A DNA stretch of 64,000 bases from Tetracladium setigerum (lineage: Eukaryota > Ascomycota > Leotiomycetes > Helotiales). The position numbers and the translations under genes were made by a program. The notes beneath the pieces were generated by a model, which had not been told where the DNA came from, ran no database searches, and worked only from the letters and a program-made list of their open reading frames with translations. Shown piece by piece: positions 47,415 through 59,135 of the stretch (within the stretch, counting starts at the first letter, position 1; the number at the start of each line of letters is the position of its first letter). Location of the stretch: the NCBI GenBank assembly GCA_031472005.1, contig PZJY01000008.1:2604001-2668000 (forward strand), given 5' to 3'.

Positions 47415-48122
47415 CTACATATTCTCCCTAAATAGTGATCTCCTCTCCGTTGGGCTGTCATGGTCTTTCGCTACCGGCGTCGTTGTCGTTTCAATGGGCC
47501 TTGGGCTGACACCTCGCAGGCTGACATTGCTTGGTTCTGCGGAATCGTCGAAGGGATTGGCAGGTCTCCTGCCCATCTCCTCGTCGTATCTTCGATCCAA
47601 TCCTGCTTGACTTCCCCCGATGTAAGGCTCCGGCTCTCTGCTTCGGCTTCTTCCTCTCTCCTCGCCATATCCTGGAGGTCCGCCTGCGGGAGGAAGGCCA
47701 CCTCTTCCACCGTGAAGTCCTAATTCTTGCTCCTCATAGTATCCTCCTGGGCCATATGCATCCGCCTCTGTACCAACACGGGCATCCCAAGCATCATCAG
47801 GGTCTAAAGGCCCATGTCCCCGATTTCCTCCCCTCACATTGCTGCTCAAAGGCTCCTCATAAGCTCCGCCAGCCGACCTCTTGTTGCGATTCTTGAGTGC
47901 GCCGAGTTTCGAAGAAAACCATCCACCGATCCCTCCTTGGCTAGAACCTGATGCGCCATATCTATCCGAGCTTTTGAATGGATTGTAGGATGCGAGTGTA
48001 GGTTGGGGAAGACCGAGCCGTCTGGCGCGGAGGTGTGTATAGATGATCCAACCTGCTCCCCCAAAGAAGACAACGACCGCGACAATAATGAAAAATGCGC
48101 CGAGACCTGAAACCGCCGCCAT
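47415..48122 (-). CDS. Small single-TM fungal protein (235 aa)
   Basis: A single exon. One N-terminal membrane segment (AFFIIVAVVVFFGGAGWIIY) is followed at once by THLRARRLGLPQPTLASYNPF, then a long hydrophilic, Gly/Arg/Tyr-rich tail with EDDAWDAR-like and YGPGGYYEEQELGLHG stretches. This layout and these motifs are conserved in filamentous ascomycetes. Some database entries call such proteins acid-phosphatase-like; no catalytic motif is visible here, so I do not support that name. Probably an endomembrane protein with a disordered cytosolic tail. Confidence 0.7.
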   Translation of the reverse strand: MAAVSGLGAFFIIVAVVVFFGGAGWIIYTHLRARRLGLPQPTLASYNPFKSSDRYGASGSSQGGIGGWFSSKLGALKNRNKRSAGGAYEEPLSSNVRGGNRGHGPLDPDDAWDARVGTEADAYGPGGYYEEQELGLHGGRGGLPPAGGPPGYGEERGRSRSREPEPYIGGSQAGLDRRYDEEMGRRPANPFDDSAEPSNVSLRGVSPRPIETTTTPVAKDHDSPTERRSLFRENM

Positions 48123-49978
48123 TGCAAAGGATTATTCTAGGCGATTGAGGAATAGACGTCGATGAGGGCGGAAAAGGGAGAAGAAATGCTGTAGCAATTC
48201 TGCGGATAGCTGTTGGGTGAGCTTGTGCTGATGATGCTGACGGAAGTGATGGGAACTACCAGCTCCGTCATTTAGCCGGAACACACGTGACTTAGCCATC
48301 GTCTGGTATAGAATAACATTATTGAGATCATTAAGATTAGAACAACAAATTTGTTTGGATCATCTCAATCTTTTTGTTTTTATGAATAATCAGGTCTATT
48401 TGCTAAGCAACGTAAACACTTTCGATTCACGGGATGATTGCGGCATACCAATACCAATGTCATATTAATTTTGATACCAAGACTGACAAGCTCATCAACC
48501 ATACCTATCATATACCAATCTCTCAACGCAACAGTAATCTACATGATTTTATGACAAGTAGACACCCTTTACATGAACTCATTTCCTTCTCAGTTCTCAC
48601 AACCCTAACCCACCCCCACTAGCATACCTACATCTTGCCCACTGATCCGCTGGCACGCTCTCCGTCTTCGTCTTCTTAGACTCAAAAACCATCCTCCTCA
48701 AACTCTTCCGATCAAATCTCTTCCACTATGGCGTCCCCTTCAGCCGATACTTATTCGGGTTGCGACTCCTGATGAACAAAGTCCAATATCTCCTTAGTAT
48801 GGGCCGAACATGCACGTTCGTTCCGTTCGCATCATATGATCGGCGAATGGTGGAAGGGTTCAACGTCGTGTTCTCTACCCCCAGAGTAGAACGGATTTTA
48901 TGTTGTAGGAAACTCATAGGCCGGAGGCTTCTGTGGTTGGGTTGATCACGTTGTAAATATTTCATTTTGGGTCCATCAATATGCTTCGATCTTGAGCGAA
49001 CAATGGTTGAAGGATTCTGATCTTACCAATAAAGGCAATTATTTTGCACGCCTTCCTCGTCGTAAGCACTGCTCATGGCAATACCAGGACAACTGTAGCG
49101 AATCTCCCCAAAAGCATTTGCGGCCGCACGCCAGTATTCGCCACTGTCCGAAAACTGTTCTGCTTTTGGCCAGGAACGATCGATGATAGCAAGTTGAGCG
49201 GCTGTGAGTTTAATAAACTGATTTCGGAGGTAACCTAACATAACTTTGCTGTACCTTTGTCTTAAGGTCAGTTAGTCAGCTCGCCGCTTCTACTTGGGCG
49301 CTAATTAACCTCGGCTTACCTTCTTCTTACTTAACTTACCTAAGTAGCTTAAGCAGCCCTTAAGTAATCGAAATATTATATATCACGGACTCTATACACT
49401 CACTAAGAGAGGGGTTGACGTTGGAGAGCCACCCCTGTTGTATAGCCCCTGATACTGTAGCGTGAACGGGTGGCTGTCAGTCCAAGGGATAAGGCGAGAA
49501 TTATATTTCAGGCTGAATAGGAAAACCAATTCATCCGAGCAGTAGTGCACTGGGTAAAGGCACCTCCACATTGTTTCCAACATCCCGCCCCCGCATTCTT
49601 TGGGATGAGACTTTGCTTTGCCCAAACCCAGCAGATTGGCACATTTGAGTGGCTTCCGGTTGGATTGAGGTTTATAATAATAGACATTTCCATCATTCTC
49701 AACGGCGGCTTCTCGGTCAACTATTCAGCCTAAAGTTTCAGAAAGAAGTTGCTGCCGCGCCAATCACTTTACCGACATATCATCCAGGTCTTTCTGATCA
49801 TCTATCTGTGCGGGGCTATTCAACTTGTCATGAATTTTGGACTCCAAGTGAATCTATAGAAAGCCCGAGGGTTTCTGTAAAATTTTACTTTCCACATTAT
49901 TGATTCTAAAATTCTTACAACCTTCTCTCTACCCTCAACGGAACCCATTTGTCAGGTGGAATCATCTGCAAACTCAGC
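48123..49978. other. Intergenic with an AT-rich stretch
   Basis: No gene recognised. Frames at 49392-49625 (minus) and 49545-49733 (plus) overlap and have no motif. The left end has the promoter of the single-TM gene. Confidence 0.5.
49231..49385. repeat. Degraded AT-rich segment with CTTAACTTA motifs
   Basis: Contains ACTTAACTTACCTAAG, several CTTAAG sites and a final AAATATTATATATC. Its vocabulary resembles the island at 16430-16543, so both may derive from one eroded repeat family. Confidence 0.35.
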
Positions 49979-51978
49979 ATGGTTGCTGCCAATGCCCAAG
50001 CCGGCATCTACGATGCAGCATTACTTCGTCGCCAAGCTCTCATGGGCTCAAGCGGACCCAGAGCACTTCTCAAAAACTTCAGGGTTTTTTGCATTGCTCT
50101 ATTCGCTTGCATTGGAGGACTTCTCTATGGTAAACAGAAATCTCAGAAGGCTGCAAATAAGTTTCGCTAACGTACTTTACACAGGATACAATCAAGGAGT
50201 CTTCTCGGGAATCCTGACTATGCCAGCATTCCAAGCTCACATGGGGGACTACACCATCAACCAATCCAAGAAAGGATGGCTGACTGCTATTCTTGAACTT
50301 GGTGCTTGGGTCGGTACTCTCCTTTCTGGATTCATGGCCGAGACCGCGTCGAGAAAATATAGCATTTTGATCTCGACGGGGGTTTTCATCATCGGTGTTG
50401 TTGTTCAGTCGACTGCTATGTCAGCTGGTGCAAACGCTATTCTTGGCGGTCGTTTCGTGACGTGAGTTTGGACTCTTCAGTGTGATGAATTGAGGATGCT
50501 GACCAAAATCATAGTGGAATGGGAGTTGGAGCACTCTCCGCAATCATTCCCATGTACAATGCTGAAGCAGCACCGCCTGAAGTCCGCGGCTCGCTTATTG
50601 CTCTCCAACAACTAGCCATCTGTTTTGGCATCATGATCTCGTTCTGGATCAACTACGGAACCCACTACATCGGCGGAACAGGGCCCACTCAATCCGAAGC
50701 GGCTTGGCTCGTTCCCATCTGCCTCCAACTCTTCCCGGCTGTCATCCTCTTCATCGGTATAATCTTCATGCCCTTCTCCCCGCGATGGCTCGTGCATCAC
50801 AATCGCGAAACTGAAGCGCGCAAAGTCCTCGCTAGCCTCCGAGATCTCCCTCAAGACCACGAACTAGTCGAGTTGGAGTTTCTGGAGATTAAGGCGCAAT
50901 CATTTTTTGAGAAGCGAACTGTTGCTGAGCGTTGGCCTGGTCTGAGTGAACCTACCACTTGGAATGTGTTCAAGTTACAGTTCGTAGCGATTGGTTCGCT
51001 ATTCCGGACAAAGGCCATGTTTAAGCGCGTTATTGTTGCGACAGTGACTATGTTCTTTCAGCAGTGGACTGGTATCAATGCAATTTTATATGTGAGTATA
51101 TCTATCACGTGATCGTGGTGCCATGTCAACACTAACTCTACCACTCATCCCAGTATGCACCAACAATCTTCACATCTCTTGGGCTAGGCTCAAATACCAT
51201 CTCCCTCCTCGCAACCGGCGTGGTAGGTATCGCCATGTTCCTCGCCACCATCCCAGCAGTCCTCTACATCGACAAGCTAGGCCGCAAACCCGTACTCACT
51301 ATTGGCGCGCTCGGCATGGGCACGTGTCACATCATCATCGCGGTCATCGTCTCAAAGAACAGAGATAGCTGGGAGAGTCACAAGGCAGCTGGATGGGCCG
51401 CTGTGGCCATGGTTTGGCTGTTCGTCGTGCATTTCGGGTATAGTTGGGGTCCTTGTGCGTGGATTCTCGTAGCCGAGATTTGGCCTCTGTCGAGTCGGCC
51501 GTATGGTATCGCGCTGGGTGCGAGTTCAAATTGGATGAACAATTTCATTGTTGGTCAAGTAAGAGAGCTATTTAGTTTCTTTCGTGCTTACTTCGCACTT
51601 TCCATCATCTCCCCTTGATATGCTTGCTCAATGTCTAATGATATCTTGTTATTATAGGTCACCCCAGACATGATCGAAAGTATCTCCTACGGCACCTACC
51701 TCATCTTCGGCATCCTCACGTTCCTAGGTGCGGCATTCGTCTGGTTTTACGTCCCCGAGACTAAACGCCTCACGCTCGAGGAGATGGACGTGATCTTCGG
51801 CAGCGAAGGCACAGCCCAAGCGGACTTTGAACGCATGGATGAGATCAACAGGGAGATTGGCTTGGATGTTTTGCTGAGGAATGCCGAGAGCGCTCATCAT
51901 GGTAAGAATGATGGTCATAAACTTTCGACGGGGAAGGAGAAGGTTGTCGAACATCAGGAGAAGGGTCAGCTTTTGTGA
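49979..51978 (+). CDS. MFS sugar transporter (576 aa)
   Basis: Five exons (49979-50129, 50185-50461, 50515-51091, 51154-51558, 51658-51978) join in frame to 576 residues. Sugar-porter signatures are complete: GGLLYGYNQGVFSGIL in helix 1, GRFVTGMGVGALSAIIPMYNAEAAP (PROSITE-type loop 4 region, cut here by an intron), PFSPRWLVHHNR after helix 6, QQWTGINAILYYAPTIF in helix 7, DKLGRKP in loop 8-9 and PETKRLTLEEMD at the end. Twelve membrane segments are expected. The N-terminal cytosolic part carries a Tyr and an Arg pair; the tail is hydrophilic. The substrate (hexose, pentose, disaccharide or quinate) cannot be told. The gene is intact and stands alone. Confidence 0.92.
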
Positions 51979-52250
51979 AGGAATTCTACACAAGGTAGCA
52001 AAGCGTTGGAAGTGAGTGTAATATTGCTGCTGTTGCGAGGGTTCTGATGTACCTAAACGGTGGAATGACTGCACACATAGGAAAGATTGACACAAAGTCC
52101 ATAAAATCTTGAGGGGAATTTAAGTCAGTTGAGAACGCCTTAATAAGCTCTGCTTATAAGATTATAACCTTGCGGTCCGAGAGAATATATAAATAGGACG
52201 TGCAACAAAAAGCCCCACTAATACCCAGCATTAGTCAATCGGTCGTCATT

Positions 52251-52338
52251 GGAATGGCTAGAATGGTCAGAATTGAATACCTGGAACACCAATGATCAGA
52301 ATACCTGAAATAGCTAGAATCGAATAGCTGGAATGGCC
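52251..52338. repeat. Degenerate GAATNGCTNGAAT-type short repeats
   Basis: Repeated short words GAATGGCTAGAATGG, GAATACCTGGAA, GAATACCTGAAATAGC, TAGAATCGAATAGCTGGAATGG with about 8-11 bp periodicity. Looks like an old minisatellite. Confidence 0.55.
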
Positions 52339-52566
52339 AACTTTTAGATGTCAGAATCAAGTTCTTCAATACAGGGAAGGGACTACAAACCTTTGAAATA
52401 TGCTCCTGCACCTACTGAAACACTTTTCTCTGATTATCATTGCCAACATTCAGATCTCCATCATCGATAATTTCTTTGCTGGTTAGAAATCCATATAAGC
52501 TCACGCGATAATTAAATGTTACAATGACGACTTCATCCCCCGAGGCTTTGATGATTATAGTAGGAT

Positions 52567-52632
52567 CCCCTGTTTATATTAGAACAAGCCCCTGTTTATA
52601 TTAGAACAAGCCCCTGTTTATATTAGACCAAG
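52567..52632. repeat. Three tandem copies of a 22-bp unit
   Basis: Unit CCCCTGTTTATATTAGAACA followed by AG. Copies 1 and 2 are identical; copy 3 differs by one base (AGACCAAG). It ends about 350 bp before the RdRP start. The near-identity suggests recent duplication. Confidence 0.9.
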
Positions 52633-52980
52633 CCGAGAACGGTATAGTGCGAAAGTCTTACAGCGTGCGTTACCAACTCGGTTGAAGCCACCTCCTTGAA
52701 AAAAGATCCAGACCGGGAGCTGCTTCTTCCAAATATTTTAATTATGGTTAGCGTCACTATGTCTGTCACAAGGCTTCTTTTGTTGCAAGTTAGGTGATGT
52801 TGAAGGAAGGAGGCAAGAAAATCACGTGATAAATAATTCAATACATTCTGTGTTCGCAGGGAGCGTCTTGGCATCTTGATATCCCGTTTGCACACCAAAA
52901 CGTGCCCAGCCTGATTCCCTAATCTTAACCTCAAGTTCAAAACGCTCATCGAAATACGACAAAATACTAGCTCTGCTAGT

Positions 52981-55900
52981 ATGGAGGTGTTTATGCGGGA
53001 TGTACCCTCGCAAGTCAACGACAAGAGCCTCAGAAATGCTCTCCAAACGGCCATGGCCAGCCTCTCGATCAACATATACCACTGCCAGAAACAGCCCCAG
53101 AAACGATACGCATTGCTAACATTTCTCAAAGCCGAAGACGGGGAGAGGTTTCTTCGTAACTATGGTCAGGTCAAGCCTCACGTCATGGTTGACGACTCTG
53201 CTAAAATTCGTGTCATGGGAACACCCGTTTACTGTTCTTTGAGTAACAACCAAGTCAACGCATATTTACTAAGGAGCCTGGCAAAGGAGGAGAAAGAATG
53301 GCTAGCTCAGGCAAAGAGTACTCAGCCAGCAAAGCTACTTCCAGGAACGGCACCGAAGCCAATGAAAAGCAAGCAGACGATGCAGACCTCGCCCAGAACA
53401 TTCAATTGCTCGTCTCTCTCGTGTGGAATATGGGCCTATGTGGGATATGATGTTTGCTTTGTGCCGCATTTCAAGCTGAGTGGTGATGGCGAAGCAAAAT
53501 TTGGTACGAGGAGCTTGACTTTGACGATGAGATCTGGCCGCCGAATCGACTTTTTATACTCGAGTGTCGTGAGTATTACCACCGAAGACGCACCCAATCC
53601 CTCGATCACGCTTGCACTCTGGGAAGCACCTAAAATGTACGAAACACAGCTTTTGTTCAATCTCAAACAATCAATGGCGGGCCTGAGTGTTAGTGGGCAG
53701 AGCTCTTCTCAAAGACGAAGGGTGGGATCTTTTAGCAAGGAGCATGAAGTGGTCGCAGGTTCTTGTTTAGTGTACCGCATTGCCCTAGCAGATGACTCTA
53801 GCGAAGTACGAGTGCATCTGCAAGCTCTTCAAAAGGCTTCAGGCATTCCGTCCATGGTGCATCAACAAACGAGGATTGTTCAACCGCAAAAGCCATTTTC
53901 AAGTGAAAAGTCAAGACTCAATGCAAGCTTGACAAGTACGACAGCCCAGAAAATTCCATGGACTTTGAAATTCCAACTTCAGCGCCTCTCTATGAACGGG
54001 ACTTTGACACCTACTCAAATTTTGTCACTTCTACCCGAGGTGACAAAGATCTTCTCACGCTCTGGACTAGCCGTGGCCTGCTCGGCGGTTAGGAAGTTAG
54101 GCAATCGAATCCCATTCCCTGGGCTGGAGACGGATGCGAAGGAATTTGACCTCAACACGCTCGTTCACCAGCTGAAAAGTAATGAAGATCTCGCTCGAAG
54201 GGAGGGGGCGCTTTCCCCTGAGCATGAGAGCAAGGAATTTGCTATGATACATCGGATTACTGTGACGCCAGCAGGATTCTATCTATACGGACCCGAACCC
54301 GAACCCACAAATAGGGTTCTTCGAAAATATCCAAAGCATCGTGATTTTTTCTTGCGTGTGCAATTCTCAGATGAAGACGGAGAGCCGGTCCGATTTAACC
54401 CTCGAGTATTGAATGAATCTATATTTAATGGGAGATTTACGCAAGTCCTCAAAAATGGTTTTACTATCGTTGGCCGCAAGTTTGACTTCCTCGGGTTCTC
54501 TCATTCATCTTTGCGAGCGCAATCTTGCTGGTTTATGGCACCTTTCGCCCAAGATGGCAGTCTTCTCTACGATCGCATGTTGATACAGCAGCTTGGTGAC
54601 TTTACAAAAATTCGTTGTCCGGCAAAGTGCGCTGCAAGAATTGGGCAGGCGTTTTCAGAGACGCCAATCGCTGTCACCCTACGGGAAGGTGTTGTGAAAG
54701 AAATGGAAGACATAACACGCGGAGAACGAGTTTTCAGCGATGGAGTTGGTACTATGTCTAGATTGGTGATGCATCAAATATGGAAAGAACTCCCTGAGAT
54801 AGGAAAGTCAAGGCCAACTTGCTTTCAAATTCGATGTCAGGGTACGTGGAGATTAAACTTCGTTTTTTCAAGCCTTCCTGATATGCTGGGATCTATCATT
54901 CGATTTAATTATATCAATATAGATTTGGAGATTTATTGACATGATTTGATTAGGAGCCAAGGGAATGCTGTCGCTTGACAGCCGCCTCTCTGGAGAGCAA
55001 GTTTTCCTGAGGCCTTCGATGATCAAGTTCGAAGGATACGGATCTATGGACATTGAAATCTGTGGCGCATCTTACAAGCCTCTTCCTATGTTTCTCAATC
55101 GACAAACGATCAAAATTATGGAAGATATAGGTGTTGAGGATTCATTCTTCCTTGGTCTTCAGTCTCAAGAAATCGAGCGACTGAGGAAGATCACAACAAG
55201 CGCGGCAAATGCCGCCAAATTTTTGTCCTCACAGTCTATTGGCGATCGCTGCCATTTGCCATGGTTCATCAAAAGATTACACGCTCTTAACATCGAATTT
55301 CGATCCGATAGATTTTTGTGCGATGTACTAGAGATGGCTGTTCTGATGGAAGTGAAGACTCTGAAACATCGCGCAAGGTACCCTGTTCCAAATGGGCTTA
55401 CTCTGTACGGGATTATGGACGAGACTGGCATTCTCGAAGAAAACCAGATCTTTTGCATTTTTCAAAGCAAAGAGGGCGCCAGAAAAGTAATCACGAAAAA
55501 GAATGTATTGGTTACCCGGGCACCAGCATTGCATCCTGGAGATATCCAGCTTGTGGACGCCGTCAACGTACCTAAAGACTCGCCACTTTTGCAACTAACA
55601 AACTGTATCTGTTTCAGCCAGAAGGGAGATCGAGATTTGCCAAGTAAATTGAGCGGGGGCGACCTTGATGGAGATCTTTACAATATCATTTGGGACTCCG
55701 CTTGTCGGCCGAAGCAGTCTTGTCTTCCTGCTGAATATCCGAGACAACCACCAATGGATATTGGCCGGAAGGTGGAGAGAGATGACATGACGGATTTCTT
55801 TGTGCAATTTATGGAAACTGATCAACTTGGGCGCATCGCTACCTCACATCAAGTGCTTGCAGACCAGAGAGCGGAAGGAACCTTGGATCCAAGTTGTAAA

Positions 55901-56801
55901 CTTCTGGCAGAGATGCATTCTACAGCAGTTGATTTCTCTAAAACTGGTATTCCGGTAAGTTTAAATCATATATCAACATCCAAACATATCTTAACACGAG
56001 ACAGGTTGATATGAAGCGAATGCCAAAGTTCTCCCCAATCCGCCCCGACTTTATGTCTCTAAGCCAAAAAATCAAAATCGAGACAAAGGAAGGACTTTTA
56101 CTGGAAGCTGCTTCTACAAAATCCCAAGACGAGAACGATGACGATGATGATTTCACGCCATATCGATATTACGAAAGCGAAAAAATCCTTGGGAAGCTCT
56201 ACCGAGCCATCGACGAGCATGAAGTATTCAGCGAAACCAAGAAGCATCGAATGCTCTCCAGTTACAATGTTACTATACTCAATCAGTTGTGGGCTTATAT
56301 AACGAACAGATGCCGATCTGTTAACTGGAGACAGCATCTTGCCTGGGCTCAAGATATCCGGGATATGTGCGAACCTTCAATTGAATTTTTATTTTCAGAA
56401 CTTCGAGGCTAACATTTTAAAGGTATGAAAACTGTCTTCGTATCATTATGACAAGCTACAGTGATCACCCGTCTCGTCCCATCTCGGAACTCGAAGCCTT
56501 CATTGGAAACATCCTCAGAGCAAGTGGTTCTCAATCAAAGAAGCAGCGCGACCTGTCTGTCACGATGAAAGAGGCCTATGATCGCGATACATCATTTATC
56601 GTGTCTTGTATCATTGACGACGAAGGCGAGCATTCCGCTGATGCTCTTGCTCGAAGTATAGCTTGTTTTGCAGTAGGGTTGGCCTGTTTGGATGAAGGCA
56701 AGGCCACCGAGTCAATGGTTAGACGAAATGAGACTTTGGTTAGCTTTGGGTATACTGCTGCTGCTGTTTGCTTAAGGGAGTTGGATGGGAATTTAGATTG
56801 A
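52981..56801 (+). CDS. RNA-dependent RNA polymerase, SAD-1-like (RNA silencing)
   Basis: Exon 1 52981-54841, exon 2 54954-55954, exon 3 from 56005. The N-terminal 60 residues are RRM-like and resemble SAD-1 (MEVFMRDVPSQV...NIYHCQ). The catalytic core has RCQGAKGMLSLD and, near residue 857, LSGGDLDGDLYNIIW with the invariant DLDGD triad. After the core come VDMKRMPKFSPIRPDFM and an acidic tract, then a helical C-terminal domain ending PISELEAFIGNIL...LRELDGNLD. Cellular RdRPs copy aberrant RNA into dsRNA for Dicer in quelling or meiotic silencing of unpaired DNA. The frame is clean to about 56380. Between 56380 and 56440 the link to the last part (frame of 56448-56801) needs either unusual short introns or several missing T/A bases in the runs there. 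An N-terminal catalytic or substrate-binding defect is not seen. Confidence 0.85.
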
Positions 56802-59135
56802 GTGGAATAATGTAATAATTAATTATCAAGCATCACAAAGAAAACGCCCACCACTGGAGTTGAATTCCAATCATGAAGTTCTATTATTGTTTTTTTTGGA
56901 TCCTCTTGCTACTCGGCATTAATGAGTTGGCAGTAAGTACTCAGTATGGAGTTACAACCTAACTTGACATGGACTACACACATATATTATACTACCATTC
57001 ATACACCCCCATCTCTATTCTCTTTGAACTTAATCATATAAATAACAGCAGTGCTACACAACGCAAATGCATATTCTGGCTCGAAGTAGTCTTTATCGCT
57101 TTTGAAATTTTGGCAGTCGTTTGAGGGATTCCCCGTACCACTTGAAGTAGCAAGCCGGTGGCCTCATACAGCTGGCCATGACTCTTTCTATGCCGAGGAC
57201 CCTTCTTCGACCCTGTTTTTAAGAGCATGTTCAGAGAATTGGAACTCTTTGTCACCAACTCTCTCAATTTAGCCCGTGATCACATTTCCCGGCTTCCCAC
57301 TTTGTTCGGAATTATCTTTCGTCACGCTTTAAAGCCAAATAGCCTGTATGAATCCTATTTCTACATGAAGGATATATAGAATCTCGACTTCTGATATCTG
57401 AGAAAAATGTGTTATTTCATGTCTATAGTACAAAGTTTGTTGAATCTAAGAATTTGCTTTACCAAGTTGGATATTGCAGAGCACATATCCCTTCGCTGAG
57501 GATATGTGCTTAAACTGAGGAACAGCCTCCTAGGTAAAAATGATCAAGGTTCCGGAGACATCGGCAAGAGCAGATTTGCACGCCAACCCCGAAATTATCA
57601 TATAAACATATCTTCTCCCTGGCGCAGAGAGAAAGCATTCTTTCATCCTGAATAACTGGAGAGATCATCACTTCGGTTGATAATCATGGGAGGGACGACT
57701 ATGAAGTCTTTGCCCAGGCTAAAGATCTCCATCATCTCCCGAAAGACCCTGCTCGTACCCTGTGGAGATCAATGGTCAAGAGTGGCTTGCTGAAAATGGG
57801 AAAGCAGAATGAAAATGGATTCTGCAGGTTTGGGACTGTGGAGAAGGGTTCCTGCATATATTCCCTTTCATGCAATAGACTCATGGCCAAGCATTGGTAT
57901 GCTAGGCATGAGGCAGGGGATGGGAATTGTGATGAGTTTGAGTAAATTAGCGCGGATCAGAGTTATGGACCTGCCCTCTGAACTCGGACGATGGCGAGGA
58001 GCAGTCATCTGTCCTGTCCGAGATTTTGTGTAGCTGTAGATAATAAAATCATCTATCAGTAAGCTTGGTAGGTGACAGGAGTTTTAGACGCTGAGTTTTA
58101 TCATTGAAAATTTGCGACGGACAGCTCCGGCCACTGGTCCGAACTTGGACGTGTGGCTGATCACCACAAATAAACAAAGCGAGCCCCTGAATTTGACACC
58201 CAATCGGTGAATTGACAGCAGACTCGATAAACCCGAGCCTCAATCGTTTCGGCTTTCGCTTACACCAGAACGACAACTGCTTCATCCATTATCCTCCCAT
58301 GGTTTCTTCTTTCCATACACATGCACAGTATGATGCTATACTTCATCTTGATTTTTTTTGCACGTTCATGCTGCCTAAGTCAGTATGTCTGATTTCAAAA
58401 CTTGGACTTTGTCACCGAGTCCCGACAGACAGTAGCTGCTGGTGTTGGTGTTGGGTGTTGGGTATTTGTTGGGTGTTGTGGAATTTGTTGTTCAAACCCT
58501 TATTCGGGTGCATTCTCCACTTCACCAGCTCTCCACATTCTAACTCCCGGGCCCCCTTCTCGCCGTCCAGCCCCTCAGCACAAACTGTATCTCGTTATAA
58601 ACGATACACCCTTCCGATGCAACGGTGCTTGACCCAGCTATTGCTTCTCAGATAATAAGTAGACAAGTCTTGGGAGACGCCACTATGTGGCCAGACTAAA
58701 GCTCATCCCTCGAGTTTGCTTATGAGGCTGGATGCAGACAGGTATTCCTGTATCACTCGGCCCATTTCAGCTATTATTCGATACTAGACTCACCGCGAGT
58801 CCCGACGTCGTTTTCTCTTTGGCTGCAGGAACGAGATAGGCTTTCTACCGTTTCACGGTCAGGTCTTGACCTTTGCGCCCATGACTCCATTTGGCGAGTG
58901 CCGAGAATCCACAGGAACTCTTGTAAATCCAGGGTGGCATTTGAAGAAGTATTTGACTTGCTTGCAAACCTCTATTGTTCCTTCTCCCTCATCCGCCCTC
59001 CGCTATCCCTCTAGGTTCTCTTTGGAGCCGTCCGGTCTTTTGTCGATCTTTGAGTGCTCGCACTCTATACTGTTCGTAGTCATCGCGATTACATCACATT
59101 CTTTTCCCTTTATTTAATTTTTTCATATCTTAATT
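56802..59135. other. Intergenic with a possible gene fragment
   Basis: Mostly non-coding. From about 57669 to 57948 the plus strand has an open, protein-like frame without a convenient start (DDYEVFAQAKDLHHLPKD ... HWYARHEAGDGNCDEF), perhaps a relic exon. A GTTGG-type simple repeat lies near 58441-58482. C/T-rich promoter sequence precedes 59136. Confidence 0.45.

Larger units (their letters stand above)
51979..52980. other. Intergenic with tandem repeats upstream of the RdRP gene
   Basis: No gene. Contains the two repeat blocks listed separately. Confidence 0.6.

Noticed and set aside
49392..49733. Small genes in the gap before the MFS transporter
   Set aside because: Overlapping frames on opposite strands, no motifs, next to an AT-rich degraded segment.
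54868..55053. Minus-strand and other short frames inside the RdRP gene
   Set aside because: Shadow frames of a recognised coding region without own motifs.
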